Counted from the first letter of the stretch, positions 15,109 to 23,686 are shown. The stretch is DNA of 46,729 nt from an uncultured Collinsella sp. (GCA_900544845.1 UQWV01000009.1:1-46729), one strand, 5' to 3'. Made by a program: numbers and translations. Notes: generated by a model from the sequence alone, not told the origin.

Positions 15109-16539
15109 ATGGCTCTTTGGGGCGGTCGTTTTGAGGCAGGCGTGGCCGAGGTCACGCAGGAGTTTGGCGCGTCGCTGCCGGTCGACAAACATCTCTATAA
15201 GCAGGATATCGCCGGCTCTAAGGCGCATGCCAAAATGCTGGCGGCCCAGGGCATCATCAGTGCCGAGGACGAGCAGGCGATTGCCAAGGGCCTGACCGGA
15301 ATCGAACAGGATATCGATGCCGGCAACTTTACCTTCGACATCAACGACGAAGACATTCATATGTCCATCGAGAGCGAGCTGACGCGTCGCATCGGCGAGG
15401 CCGGTAAGCGCTTGCATACCGGACGTTCGCGCAACGACCAGGTGGCGACCGACACACGCCTGGGCGTCAAGGCGCTGGCCAAGGAGCTCATGGAGACCAA
15501 TCTTGAACTGCGTCATGTGCTGGTGGATGCGGCTAAAAAGTACGACAAGGTGATTCTGCCGGGTTACACGCACATGCAGCATGCTCAGCCCGTGCTGCTG
15601 TCGCACCATCTGCTGGCGTATTCCTGGATGTTCGTGCGCGACTTTACACGCCTGAAGGTCGCCTTTGATGCTGCCGACAACTGCCCGCTGGGCGCTGCCG
15701 CGCTTGCCGGTACGAGCTATCCGCTCGATCGTCAGATGACGGCCGCCGAACTTGGCTTTGCGGGCGTGATCCCCAACTCGCTCGATGCGGTTTCCGACCG
15801 TGATTTCCTCCTCGACCTGCATTACGCCGGCTCCGTCATGGCGATGCACTTGTCGCGTCTTTCCGAGGAGATCGTGCTGTGGTCGAGCTCCGAATTTGGC
15901 TTTATCACGCTTTCCGACTCCTACTCCACCGGCTCGTCCATCATGCCGCAGAAGAAGAACCCCGATTTTGCCGAGCTTATCCGCGGCAAGAGCGGCCGAG
16001 TCTATGGCAACCTGGTGCAGCTGCTCGTGACCATGAAGGGCCTGCCGCTTGCTTATAACAAGGACTTGCAGGAGGACAAGGAGGGCGCCCTCGATACCGC
16101 CCATACGCTCATGCAGTGCCTGTCGGTTATGGCCGGTATGATTTCGACCTGGACCGTCAACGAGGATGCCATGGCGCGCGAGTGCGGTGTGGGGCACCTT
16201 GCCGCCACCGATGTTGCCGATTACCTGGCCAAGCGTGGCCTGCCGTTCCGCGAGGCACATGCCGTGGTGGGCCATTTGGTCCTGATGTGTGAGAAGCGCG
16301 GCTGCAACCTTGAGGACCTGCCGTTTGAGGTGTTCCAGGAGGCGAGTCCGCTCTTTGAGCACGACATTACCGAGGCGCTCGACATCCCGTCGATTGTCGC
16401 CGCGCGCACGACCGAGGGCGGCACCGCCCCTGCCGCCGTTGCCGTGCAGCTGCAGCGTGCCGAGGCACAGCTTGAGGCCGACAAAGGCGTGTTTGGATCG
16501 CTGACCAAGGTCGTCGAAATGGGCCACGGGGTAAAGTAG
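15109..16539 (+). CDS. argH: Argininosuccinate lyase
   Basis: ArgH splits argininosuccinate into arginine and fumarate, the last arginine step, in the cytoplasm. The 476-aa protein shows the fumarase/aspartase superfamily signature GSSIMPQKKNP near residue 275, the substrate-binding TGRSRNDQ motif near 104 and GYTHMQHAQP near 157 with the conserved His. The ATG at 15109 follows GGAGAAAGGGG, and the upstream in-frame start at 15034 has no ribosome site. The sequence is intact, unlike argG. The two genes form a functional pair with a 56-aa ORF between them. Confidence 0.96.
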   Translation: MALWGGRFEAGVAEVTQEFGASLPVDKHLYKQDIAGSKAHAKMLAAQGIISAEDEQAIAKGLTGIEQDIDAGNFTFDINDEDIHMSIESELTRRIGEAGKRLHTGRSRNDQVATDTRLGVKALAKELMETNLELRHVLVDAAKKYDKVILPGYTHMQHAQPVLLSHHLLAYSWMFVRDFTRLKVAFDAADNCPLGAAALAGTSYPLDRQMTAAELGFAGVIPNSLDAVSDRDFLLDLHYAGSVMAMHLSRLSEEIVLWSSSEFGFITLSDSYSTGSSIMPQKKNPDFAELIRGKSGRVYGNLVQLLVTMKGLPLAYNKDLQEDKEGALDTAHTLMQCLSVMAGMISTWTVNEDAMARECGVGHLAATDVADYLAKRGLPFREAHAVVGHLVLMCEKRGCNLEDLPFEVFQEASPLFEHDITEALDIPSIVAARTTEGGTAPAAVAVQLQRAEAQLEADKGVFGSLTKVVEMGHGVK

Positions 16540-16592
16540 GGGTTTGGCTGAAGCTGTTTTGGCCATTATTTATTGATAAATCGTTGTTGCTT

Positions 16593-16627
16593 TACGGACG
16601 TCTGCTGATGTGGGCGTCCGTATTTTG
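16593..16627 (+). terminator. argH terminator
   Basis: TACGGACG at 16593-16600 pairs with CGTCCGTA at 16615-16622 and is followed by TTTTGTTG. The following 16628-16830 shows no gene. Confidence 0.75.
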
Positions 16628-16835
16628 TTGCTATGGGGGAGGGGCTTGTCGAGAACTTCTGTAGGACCTTTGGGCAGGTTGTGAAGGGGGCACGTTCACG
16701 GGCGGCAACCGACCGTCCGCTCGGTTCGATGCGGTTGATGTGCGGTCGGATGGTACTCTAATCGGGCCTCGAAACAGAAGTGACACAAATGGAACGTTTT
16801 AATAAATTGTAACGTTTCAAAAAACAGCTTTTTGT

Positions 16836-16863
16836 TTAACTGCAGCTAAAACTCTGTTACGAT
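16836..16863 (+). promoter_or_regulatory. Candidate ndk promoter
   Basis: TTAACT at 16836-16841, a 16-base spacer and TACGAT at 16858-16863 lie about 65 bases before the ndk start. Two AACGTT palindromes flank the AT-rich stretch just upstream (16793-16816). Confidence 0.4.
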
Positions 16864-16926
16864 GCAGTCCGGGCGGGTGCCGGAATGGGACTTGGGCACG
16901 CGCGAACCTACTTGAAAGGCTACCTT

Positions 16927-17331
16927 ATGGCTATCGAGAAGACCTTCATCATGATTAAGCCCGACGCTGTGCGCGATCGTAAGATCGGCGAGATCGTCGC
17001 TCGCATTGAGCGTAGCGGCCTTGTCATCGAGCGCATGGAGATGACCACGCTCGAGCGCGCTACCGTCGAGGAGCACTACGCCCATCTGGCCGACAAGCCC
17101 TTCTTTGGTGGTCTCTGTGACTTTATGACGAGCGGCCCGGTCGTTAAGATGGTCGTTTCCGGTCTCTCCGCTGTCTCCAAGATGCGCACCCTTATGGGTG
17201 CTACCAACCCGCTTGATGCTGCTCCCGGCACCATTCGCGGCGACTTCGCTGTCGATGTCAACGCTAACGTAATCCACGGCTCCGACTGCTTGGAGAACGC
17301 CGAGATCGAGATCAAGCGCTTCTTTGGCTAA
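16927..17331 (+). CDS. ndk: Nucleoside diphosphate kinase
   Basis: Ndk balances nucleoside triphosphate pools by moving the gamma-phosphate through a phospho-His intermediate. The 134-aa length is typical. The N-terminal KTFIMIKPDAV motif and the active site NVIHGSDCLENA with the catalytic His near residue 117 are present. The ATG at 16927 lies 10 bases after GAAAGG, and the in-frame GTG or ATG at 16885 is rejected because the conserved protein begins at MAIEKTF. The gene is monocistronic, with its own promoter candidate and a strong terminator. Confidence 0.96.
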   Translation: MAIEKTFIMIKPDAVRDRKIGEIVARIERSGLVIERMEMTTLERATVEEHYAHLADKPFFGGLCDFMTSGPVVKMVVSGLSAVSKMRTLMGATNPLDAAPGTIRGDFAVDVNANVIHGSDCLENAEIEIKRFFG

Positions 17332-17370
17332 ACCAGCTTTGACTCCTTAAAGCTGTTAGCGTGTGGCTTT

Positions 17371-17405
17371 GGCGCCGCGGAATTCCATCCGCGGCGCCCT
17401 TTTTA
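17371..17405 (+). terminator. ndk terminator
   Basis: The 11-bp perfect stem GGCGCCGCGGA with its complement around ATTCCA is followed by CTTTTTATT. Confidence 0.9.
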
Positions 17406-17446
17406 TTCCAGTAGATTTTTGGTAACCGCTTAGAAATCTACTAAAG

Positions 17447-17481
17447 AGCCCCCGCCCGGATGTTTCTTCCGGGCGGGGGCT
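17447..17481 (-). terminator. rpiB terminator
   Basis: The 14-bp perfect stem AGCCCCCGCCCGGA, at 17447-17460 with 17468-17481, is followed on the minus strand by TCTTTAG. It stands back to back with the ndk terminator and serves the convergent rpiB gene. Between them AGTAGATTT and AAATCTACT (17410-17442) form another inverted repeat. Confidence 0.75.
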
Positions 17482-17508
17482 GGCGTTAGCGTATGGCTTT
17501 GTAGGTCT

Positions 17509-17976
17509 TTAGGCCTCGTCGACGACCTTGAGGCCGCGCGTGTGGTCGATCTCGTTGAGGAGGTTAACGCGACGCTCATGACGACCGCCCTCAAACTCGG
17601 CGTCGAGCCACTCGTCGACAATCATCTTGGCGAGCTCGGAGCCCACGACGCGGGCGCCAAAGGCGAGCACGTTGGTATTGTTGTGCATGCGGGAGAGCTT
17701 GGCGCTGAAGGGCTCGGAGCACACGACGGCGCGAACACCTTCGACCTTGTTGGCGGCCAGGCTGATGCCGACGCCGGTACCGCAGATCAGGATACCCAGG
17801 TCGACGTCACCGTTGGCAACGGCCTTACCCACCTTGTAGCCGGCGATGGGGTAATCAAAGCTCTCGGAGGTGTCGGTTCCAAAGTTCACGACCTCGCAGC
17901 CGCGCTCCTTCAGGTGCTCGGAAATGATGTTCTTGAGCTCGACGGCGGCATGGTCGTTGCCGATACCAATCTTCAT
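17509..17976 (-). CDS. rpiB: Ribose-5-phosphate isomerase B
   Basis: RpiB interconverts ribose 5-phosphate and ribulose 5-phosphate in the pentose phosphate pathway. The 155-aa protein has the conserved N-terminal GNDHAAVELK, the LICGTGVGISLAANK motif with the catalytic Cys, VVCSEPFSAKLSRMHNNTNVL and the GARVVG segment of the LacAB/RpiB family. Galactose-6-phosphate isomerase subunits are related, but the single-subunit length and the active-site set fit RpiB. The ATG at 17976 follows GAGAGGAA. The gene is divergent from the desulfidase-type gene at 18248, with a 271-base gap. Confidence 0.93.
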   Translation of the reverse strand: MKIGIGNDHAAVELKNIISEHLKERGCEVVNFGTDTSESFDYPIAGYKVGKAVANGDVDLGILICGTGVGISLAANKVEGVRAVVCSEPFSAKLSRMHNNTNVLAFGARVVGSELAKMIVDEWLDAEFEGGRHERRVNLLNEIDHTRGLKVVDEA

Positions 17977-18057
17977 GAGTGGTTCCTCTCTGGTCCGTGC
18001 GGCGGAATTGCTAAAGGTTTTACCGCGTTCGACTGCATGATAGCGCGACTTTTGTGT

Positions 18058-18076
18058 AAACGCTCGGGCGTTTTTT
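18058..18076 (+). terminator. Short terminator-like hairpin in the rpiB/desulfidase gap
   Basis: AAACGC-TCGG-GCGTTT is followed directly by further Ts. It stands 170 bases before the downstream gene, with no gene ending before it on the plus strand. It could be a leader terminator or chance. Confidence 0.35.
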
Positions 18077-18247
18077 GGTCAAACGCTTTAGCATGCAACA
18101 AGACCGGCTTTTCATGAATGAATGCCGTCAGATTGCGCTTAAGCGCCGTCCGTCGGAACCATGGTTGCGGTTTCTGATGCATTGTTATCAAATAAAAGAG
18201 TTAACTCTTTTTGAGAGCCCAGTCCGTTATACAAGTAGGAGATACCT

Positions 18248-19567
18248 ATGCCTGCCGATTCCCTTCGTGATACTGCGTTTTGCGATGTTTTGAACCGCGA
18301 GCTTGTCTGTGCGCTCGGCTGCACCGAGCCTATTGCCGTTGCCTATGCAGCGGCGCTGGCGAGCCAGACGCTCGGTTGCGAACCCGATCATATGGATGTC
18401 GCCTGCTCGGGCAACATCATCAAGAACGTTAAGAGCGTGACCGTGCCCAATTCGGGCGGTATGCACGGTATTGAGGCGGCGGCCGTGCTGGGTGCCGTGG
18501 GCGGCGACGCCAAGAGCGCGCTTGAGGTGCTCGAGAGCGTTGACGATAAAGACCGTGCTCGTGTGGCCGAGCTCCTCGCCGATGCCGGCTACTGCGATGT
18601 GTCGCTTGTCGAGGGTGTGCCCAACCTCTACATCAAGGTGACTGCCACAGCCGGGGGCCATACCGCAGTCGTCGAGATTACCGACCACCACACCAATGTC
18701 ACGTGCCATACGCTCGACGGTATTCCGGTATGCGGCAAGTCGGCGGGGGAGTGTGCCGCCTGCGCCGAGCGCGTTATGGCCGAGCGTGCGGCAGATAGCG
18801 CTGACACGCCCATGTCGATTGAGTCCATCATCGACTTTATTGAGGACGGCGACATCGATGGTGCCCGCGCTGCCGTTGAGCGTCAGATTGAGCTGAACGG
18901 CGCGATCAGCGCCGAGGGCCTGGCGCACGCTTGGGGTGCCGAGGTTGGCCGCACGCTGCTGGGTGCTCGTGCCGATGACGTCGCCTGCCGTGCCCGCGCC
19001 CGTGCGGCCGCCGGGTCCGACGCCCGCATGAACGGCTGTGCGCTGCCGGTCGCCATTGTGTGCGGCTCGGGCAACCAGGGCATTACCTGCGCACTGCCCG
19101 TTATGGAGTATGCCGAGTACCTGCGCTGCGACCACGATCGCCTGGTGCGCGCCGTGATGCTGTCCGATCTTATCGCTGTGCATATCAAGAGCTATATTGG
19201 TGCGCTCTCGGCGTTTTGCGGTGCTATTTGCGCCGCGTGTGGCGCCGGCGCTGCGATTACCTGGCTGTGTGGTGGCACGCGCGAGCAGATTGGCGCGACG
19301 GTTTCGAACACACTCGGTAACGTGGGCGGCATCGTGTGCGATGGCGCCAAGGCAAGCTGTGCCGCCAAGATTTCCGCTGCCGTTGATGCGGCGATTCTAG
19401 GTCACGATATGGCCATGCAGGGTCGTGGCTTCCGCGCCGGCGAGGGCCTGATCCAGGATACCGTCGAGCAGACAATCGCCAGCATGGGCTACGTGGGCCG
19501 TGTGGGTATGAAAGATACTGATGTCGAGATCCTCAACATCATGATCGGCAAGACTCGAGTCTGTTAG
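18248..19567 (+). CDS. L-cysteine desulfidase / UPF0597 family protein
   Basis: This 439-aa protein belongs to the family that includes archaeal L-cysteine desulfidase and E. coli YhaM (CyuA). These enzymes use an iron-sulfur cluster to break cysteine into pyruvate, ammonia and sulfide. Visible signatures are the N-terminal ALGCTEPIAVAYA motif, CSGNIIKN, a Gly-rich CGSGNQGI stretch and a Cys-rich segment CGAICAACGAGA. The GCTEP Cys and the later Cys residues are the expected cluster ligands. The ATG follows AGGAGA. Sulfide made here could feed the metY product at 24.4 kb. Serine dehydratase activity is an alternative name for the family. Confidence 0.82.
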   Translation: MPADSLRDTAFCDVLNRELVCALGCTEPIAVAYAAALASQTLGCEPDHMDVACSGNIIKNVKSVTVPNSGGMHGIEAAAVLGAVGGDAKSALEVLESVDDKDRARVAELLADAGYCDVSLVEGVPNLYIKVTATAGGHTAVVEITDHHTNVTCHTLDGIPVCGKSAGECAACAERVMAERAADSADTPMSIESIIDFIEDGDIDGARAAVERQIELNGAISAEGLAHAWGAEVGRTLLGARADDVACRARARAAAGSDARMNGCALPVAIVCGSGNQGITCALPVMEYAEYLRCDHDRLVRAVMLSDLIAVHIKSYIGALSAFCGAICAACGAGAAITWLCGGTREQIGATVSNTLGNVGGIVCDGAKASCAAKISAAVDAAILGHDMAMQGRGFRAGEGLIQDTVEQTIASMGYVGRVGMKDTDVEILNIMIGKTRVC

Positions 19568-19575
19568 TTATTGGT

Positions 19576-19599
19576 TCCGCCGTTCTACCGAACGGCGGA
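19576..19599 (+). terminator. Hairpin after the desulfidase gene
   Basis: TCCGCCGTT at 19576-19584 pairs with AACGGCGGA at 19591-19599 around CTACCG. There is no T tract, so it may only protect the RNA 3' end. Confidence 0.4.
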
Positions 19600-19608
19600 C
19601 CGGCCGAC

Positions 19609-19722
19609 GCTGCAAGCCCGCCAGAGCGGCAATCTGCCTTTCAACTTCGGCGGCATGACCAGAAGGTCAATGCCGCCTTGTTTCAAGGCACCTTGCTCGC
19701 TCTGGCGGGCTTTCGCTGTCGT
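19609..19722. repeat. Structured repeat family C, copy 1
   Basis: The outer arms AGCCCGCCAGAGCG (19615-19628) and their complement (19698-19711) form 14 bp. Inside are GGCAATCTGCCTTTCAA, an inner hairpin with GGCATGACC/GGTCAATGCC, and TTTCAAGGCACCTTGCTCG. The unpaired parts match copy 2 at 22760 closely, while the arms differ in a compensating way. Confidence 0.8.
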
Positions 19723-19748
19723 TGCCATAACATCGGCGTTGTCTTTGT

Positions 19749-19784
19749 AATGTGACAAGGGACGGTCTATTTGTCACATTTTTC
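19749..19784. repeat. Palindromic repeat family D, copy 1
   Basis: ATGTGACAA at 19750 and TTGTCACAT at 19771-19779 flank GGGACGGTCTA and are followed by a T run. The relative at 27862-27897 has a perfect 14-bp stem. Confidence 0.65.
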
Positions 19785-19821
19785 TCAACCTGCGGCGCTA
19801 TTTTGTTTGGTGGGAGGGGTC

Positions 19822-20580
19822 CTATGACAGTTCGTCGGCTACTTGGTGTTCGTAGAAGGCTTCTACTACGGCGTTGAAATCGCGGGCGAAGTCTTCCATG
19901 GTTCCGTGCCAGGTGGCTCGGCCGGGTTTTCCCTGGCCAACATAGCCAGTTTGAATGCCGCAGGCGGGGCTAGGGAAGTCGCGCTTGGGATCGTTGCCCA
20001 CCATAAGGACCTCGTGTGGGTCGAGTCCCATCACCTGAAGCTGCTCGAGATAGTAGGTGGCATCGGGCTTGCAGCGGGTGGTGTTTCCCATGTGCGTGAC
20101 GAGCTCAAAGGGGGCGTCGGCCAGGTCGCCCCAACCCATGCGGCACTCGATGGCCCCCTGGGGAAAGCTGGGGTTGGTAAAGAGCGCGCAGCGCAGCCCT
20201 GCGTCCTGTACGGCCTGGAGCGCGGCGTGTGCGCCCGGCATGGCGTGGGCGTTAATGATATCGTCGTTCTTGTACGGAAGAACTTCGCGGTCATAGTAGG
20301 TAAACGCCTCGTAGATGAGGGGATCGGAGAGGCAGATCCCGCATCGGCGCTCGACCTCTTCTTGGTAAAACTCAAGATTGGTGCGGTTGTCCGTGCCGCT
20401 GCGGCGATTGGCGTTGAGGTCGACCAGGATGGTGCCGAGGCGTGCCATCGTGCCACCGTGGCTGCGGCGACCGATATCCGCGAGCATCGACGAGACATCC
20501 TTAAAATAGCGAAGGATGAACGCGTTGAGGTTGATGCTGAGAAGCGTTTCGTCCATATCGAAAACGACTGCTTTGAGCAC
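19822..20580 (-). CDS. HAD-superfamily phosphatase
   Basis: This 252-aa HAD hydrolase has motif I VFDMDETLLS, motif II in LFTNPSF and motif IV MVGNDPKRDF, with a helical cap between (about residues 20-110). It resembles the Gph/YjjG-type subfamily that acts on phosphorylated metabolites, but no substrate can be named. I chose the GTG at 20580 because it places motif I near residue 7 and is preceded by GAAAGG. The ATG at 20751 would add 57 residues of unlike composition that extend into the rpsA upstream region. The end overlaps no repeat. Confidence 0.8.
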   Translation of the reverse strand: MLKAVVFDMDETLLSINLNAFILRYFKDVSSMLADIGRRSHGGTMARLGTILVDLNANRRSGTDNRTNLEFYQEEVERRCGICLSDPLIYEAFTYYDREVLPYKNDDIINAHAMPGAHAALQAVQDAGLRCALFTNPSFPQGAIECRMGWGDLADAPFELVTHMGNTTRCKPDATYYLEQLQVMGLDPHEVLMVGNDPKRDFPSPACGIQTGYVGQGKPGRATWHGTMEDFARDFNAVVEAFYEHQVADELS

Positions 20581-20670
20581 GCGGGCACCTTTCTCGATAA
20601 ATCGTTCCAGAATCGTTGGCTCCGGATACTTTACCCCAAAGCCAAATGCCTGGCTGGTTATCGTCAAGTT

Positions 20671-20764
20671 GTGGAGACGTGTGTTCATAAGATTACGAAA
20701 AAGTCTCCACACGAGTAAAAAATCGCAGTTCACGCTTGAAATCGAACTCATTTCCCCGTAACCT
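20671..20764 (+). promoter_or_regulatory. rpsA upstream region with candidate promoter
   Basis: TTGAAA at 20736-20741, a 17-base spacer and TAACCT at 20759-20764 form the best promoter-like site. Upstream, GTGGAGAC at 20671-20678 and GTCTCCAC at 20703-20710 form an inverted repeat. From 20765 to 20880 there is a leader of over 100 bases with no gene that I can see. Confidence 0.35.
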
Positions 20765-20895
20765 ATACGAACGTGATTGCATAAGCGTCACATTAGTATC
20801 TGTCGGCTCCCGAGTGTTCCTAAACGTTGTGTGCTTGTCGCACCCTTCTGTAGGTCCTAGCAATCGGGGCCCCGTAGTTCGAAAGGGGTCCACCT

Positions 20896-22062
20896 TTGAG
20901 TGAGATTCAGAACTCGTCCATTTTCTCTCTTGACGATGTCAATGAGGAGGAGATGAACAACCTCATCGACGGTACGATTACCGACTTTGATGAGGGCGAT
21001 CTCGTTAACGGCACTGTCGTTAAGATCGAGCATGACGAGGTGCTCGTTGACATCGGATTCAAGTCCGAGGGCGTTATCCCGGTCCGCGAGCTGTCCATCC
21101 GCAAGGACGCTAACCCTGCAGACATCGTTGCACTCGGTGATCCCATCGAGGCTCTGGTTCTCCAGAAGGAGGACAAGGACGGTCGTCTGGTCCTGTCCAA
21201 GAAGCGTGCCGAGTACGAGCGTGCTTGGAACCGCATCGAGGAGAAGTTCAACTCCGGCGAGAACGTCGAGGGCGAGGTTATCGAGGTTGTCAAGGGCGGC
21301 CTGATCCTCGACATCGGCCTGCGTGGCTTCCTGCCCGCTTCCCTCGTCGACCTCCGTCGTGTCAAGGACCTCACCTCCTACATGGGCACCCGCATCGAGG
21401 CTCGCGTCATCGAGATGGACCGCAACCGCAACAACGTCGTCCTCTCCCGTCGCGTCGTGCTCGAGGAGTCCCGTAAGGCCGAGCGCTCCGAGATTCTGTC
21501 CAAGCTCAAGTCTGGCATGCGTCTCCAGGGCACCGTTTCCTCCATCGTCGACTTCGGCGCCTTCGTCGACCTCGGCGGTATCGACGGCCTCATCCACATC
21601 TCCGAGCTCTCCTGGAACCACGTCAACCATCCTTCTGAGGTTGTCAAGGTCGGCCAGGAGGTCGAGGTCGAGGTTCTCGACGTCGATCTCAACCGCGAGC
21701 GCATCTCCCTGGGTCTCAAGCAGACCACCGAGGATCCGTGGCGTGCACTGGTCAAGAAGTACCCCGTCGGCGCTATCGTCGAGGGCACTGTGACCAAGCT
21801 TGTCCCGTTCGGCGCTTTCGTCGACCTGGGCGAGGGCATCGAGGGCCTGGTGCACATCTCCGAGATGGCCAACAAGCACGTCGATCAGCCTTCTCAGGTC
21901 ACCCATGTGGGCGACAAGGTTCAGGTCAAGGTCATGGAGATCGACCTCGACCGTCGTCGTATCTCCCTGTCCATGAAGTCCGCTGCTGAGACTCTGGGCG
22001 TCGAGATCGAGGTTACCCCGCTTCCTTCCGAGAAGAAGGACGAGGAGACCGACGCCGAGTAA
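20896..22062 (+). CDS. rpsA: 30S ribosomal protein S1
   Basis: S1 binds mRNA and helps deliver it to the 30S subunit. The 388-aa protein has four S1 (OB-fold) repeats at about residues 33-105, 120-190, 205-275 and 290-365. The third and fourth are the best conserved, with GTVSSIVDFGAFVDLG and GTVTKLVPFGAFVDLG. Four repeats is the usual number in Actinobacteria, against six in E. coli. The start is TTG, with GAAAGGGG seven bases before it. The acidic tail ends KKDEETDAE. The Cys/Arg-biased antisense openings are shadows. Confidence 0.95.
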   Translation: MSEIQNSSIFSLDDVNEEEMNNLIDGTITDFDEGDLVNGTVVKIEHDEVLVDIGFKSEGVIPVRELSIRKDANPADIVALGDPIEALVLQKEDKDGRLVLSKKRAEYERAWNRIEEKFNSGENVEGEVIEVVKGGLILDIGLRGFLPASLVDLRRVKDLTSYMGTRIEARVIEMDRNRNNVVLSRRVVLEESRKAERSEILSKLKSGMRLQGTVSSIVDFGAFVDLGGIDGLIHISELSWNHVNHPSEVVKVGQEVEVEVLDVDLNRERISLGLKQTTEDPWRALVKKYPVGAIVEGTVTKLVPFGAFVDLGEGIEGLVHISEMANKHVDQPSQVTHVGDKVQVKVMEIDLDRRRISLSMKSAAETLGVEIEVTPLPSEKKDEETDAE

Positions 22063-22088
22063 ATCGGTTTGACGATCACTTGTTTTAA

Positions 22089-22120
22089 GGGATCCGTCCG
22101 TAATGGACGGGTCCCTTTTT
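22089..22120 (+). terminator. rpsA terminator
   Basis: The stem GGGATCCGTCC with GGACGGGTCCC (one wobble) around GTAAT is followed by TTTTT. From 22121 to 22387 there is no gene. A perfect CCCGCCTC/GAGGCGGG hairpin lies near 22203-22224. Confidence 0.88.
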
Positions 22121-22352
22121 GCATTTGGTGCCGAGATACGCGATGCTGCCCATGCTGTACACAGGCTATTTGGTTGTCGGTGCATGAAAAAATGCCGACA
22201 TCCCGCCTCGGGGAGGAGGCGGGAACGCACCGAGTAGACGGAGGGGTGCGGAGCGCGGTCGCGTCTCGACTGACGACGTTGCCCATCGACAACCCTATTG
22301 TACTGCATGGCGTGGTTCTTGGTTTATCGTGTCGAACGCTTGTGTTGTGCCA

Positions 22353-22379
22353 TTGCCTGTGGTGACGGTGTGCTACACT
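22353..22379 (+). promoter_or_regulatory. Candidate rnpB promoter
   Basis: TACACT at 22374-22379 lies about 10 bases before the RNA 5' end. TTGCCT at 22353-22358 is the nearest -35-like box, with a rather short 15-base spacer. Confidence 0.4.
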
Positions 22380-22387
22380 CTTGCACT

Positions 22388-22748
22388 GCTGAGTGGGCCA
22401 GACGGTCGCGCGATGTGCTGCTTGCAGTACGCGTGAGGAAAGTCCGGGCTCCAGAGGGCGGGATGCCGGCTAACGGCCGGGCGGAGTGATCCGACGGAAA
22501 GCGCCGCAGAAAAGAAGACTCCCACCTGCGCCGCAAGGCGTAAAGGGAAAAGCTGAAACGGTGGTGTAAGAGACCACCAGCGTCGTGGCAACACGGCGGC
22601 TTGGCAAGCCCCATCCGGAGCAAGCGCGAGTAGGAACGCTATGGGCCGGCCCGGTCCGCGTTTGGGTAGCGTGCGTGGAGCTGCATGGTAACGTGCAGAC
22701 AAGATAAATGACCGTTCACGACAGAACCCGGCTTATAGGCCCACTTGG
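22388..22748 (+). ncRNA. rnpB: RNase P RNA, bacterial type A
   Basis: This catalytic RNA matures the 5' ends of tRNAs. Conserved blocks are in order: GAGGAAAGTCCGGGCTCC near 22435, the following AGGGCGGGATGCCGG, AAGGCGTAAAGGGAAAAGC-like P-elements, GAGTAGGAACGCT, and the 3' signature GACAGAACCCGGCTTATAGGC. GTGGGCC near 22394 pairs with GGCCCAC at 22738-22744 to close helix P1, which sets the ends approximately. Confidence 0.95.
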
Positions 22749-22759
22749 CAACTATGTTG

Positions 22760-22872
22760 ACGCTGCGAACCCGTCAGCGCGGCAATCTGCCTTTCAAGCC
22801 TTCGGGCATGACCATAAGGTCAATGCCCTCGTCTTTCAAGGCACCTTGCTCGCGCTGACGGGTTTTCGCTGT
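22760..22872. repeat. Structured repeat family C, copy 2
   Basis: The outer arms AACCCGTCAGCGCG (22768-22781) and their complement (22851-22864) form 14 bp. The internal GGCAATCTGCCTTTCAA, CATGACCA/GGTCAATGCC and TTTCAAGGCACCTTGCTCG parts match copy 1, as do the flanks GACGCTGC and TTTCGCTGT. It starts 12 bases after the RNase P RNA and could end its transcript. Confidence 0.8.
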
Positions 22873-22980
22873 TGGTGACGGTATCATTGGCGTTTCCGTT
22901 CTTGTTGGCGAGGGCAACAGTGCTGTCTTTGCCGTATTATTGAGGCTGTTTGTTGCTGCGCTTTATTCTGTTGAGGGACT

Positions 22981-23619
22981 TTGTTGGACAGCTATTTTAC
23001 TCTGCAATCGAATATTGAGGCTTCGGGCGAGTTTGTGGACCGCAAGAGCCGGTTTATTGCCCAGCTGGTCCATATTGAGTCCGAGGATGAGGCGAATGCC
23101 TTTATCGAGATGGTTCGCAAGCGTCATTACGACGCTCGACACAATGTTCCCGCGTGGATTTTGGTCGATGGGCGCGAGCGCCAGAGCGATGATGGTGAGC
23201 CGAGCCGCACGAGCGGCATGCCGACGCTCGAGGTGCTGCGCGGTGCGGGGCTCAAAAATGTTTGCTGCGTGGTGACGCGCTATTTTGGTGGCACGCTGTT
23301 GGGGCCTGGTGGCTTGGTACGCGCCTATACCGCGGCGACGCAGGCGGCGGTGGCCGCGGCTCAGGAGGCAGGGCAGATCGTTGAGATGACAAGCGTCGTG
23401 CCGGTTGACGTGCATGTGGCCTATCCGCAGTATGAGCAGGTGCTTCGTTTGGCGCAGGATTCGGGTGCCAAGGTTTCGGATACCGATTTCGCGGATGCCG
23501 TGACACTTCATTTTGTGTTTAAGGCAGGGGAGCAGGAGTCGTTTTGCGTTAAGATGCGCGAGCTTATGGCGGGGCGCGAGGAGATCGAGGTCGGCGCTCC
23601 CGAGTTTGCCGAGTTCTAA
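22981..23619 (+). CDS. YigZ / IMPACT family protein
   Basis: This 212-aa protein belongs to the UPF0029/IMPACT family. An N-terminal IMPACT domain contains KRHYDARHNVPAW, EPSRTSGMPTLEVL and RYFGGTLLGPGGLVRAY (about residues 40-120). The ferredoxin-like C-terminal domain (DUF1949) follows, at about 135-205. The biochemical role of bacterial members is unsettled, with nucleic-acid or ribosome binding proposed. The start is one of two adjacent TTG codons at 22981 or 22984, after GAGGG. Downstream is a strong hairpin shared with the convergent gene. Confidence 0.88.
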   Translation: MLDSYFTLQSNIEASGEFVDRKSRFIAQLVHIESEDEANAFIEMVRKRHYDARHNVPAWILVDGRERQSDDGEPSRTSGMPTLEVLRGAGLKNVCCVVTRYFGGTLLGPGGLVRAYTAATQAAVAAAQEAGQIVEMTSVVPVDVHVAYPQYEQVLRLAQDSGAKVSDTDFADAVTLHFVFKAGEQESFCVKMRELMAGREEIEVGAPEFAEF

Positions 23620-23621
23620 CG

Positions 23622-23673
23622 ACGACGGCCGGCGTTCTTTTGGATGGATCCCAAACGCGCCGGCCGTCGTTTT
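23622..23673 (+). terminator. Terminator after the YigZ gene
   Basis: ACGACGGCCGGCG at 23622-23634 pairs with CGCCGGCCGTCGT at 23658-23670, followed by TTTAT. It sits between convergent genes. Confidence 0.78.
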
Positions 23674-23686
23674 ATGTTGCTGCCGT

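Noticed and set aside
18075..18293. 72-codon plus-strand ORF in the rpiB/desulfidase gap
   Set aside because: There is no ribosome site, the composition is not protein-like, and it overlaps the desulfidase gene out of frame.
20857..22308. 483-codon minus-strand opening over rpsA
   Set aside because: It is a shadow of the S1 repeats on the other strand.
22760..22872. CRISPR-like array near the RNase P RNA
   Set aside because: There is only one palindromic unit here and no regular repeat-spacer order, so it belongs to structured repeat family C.
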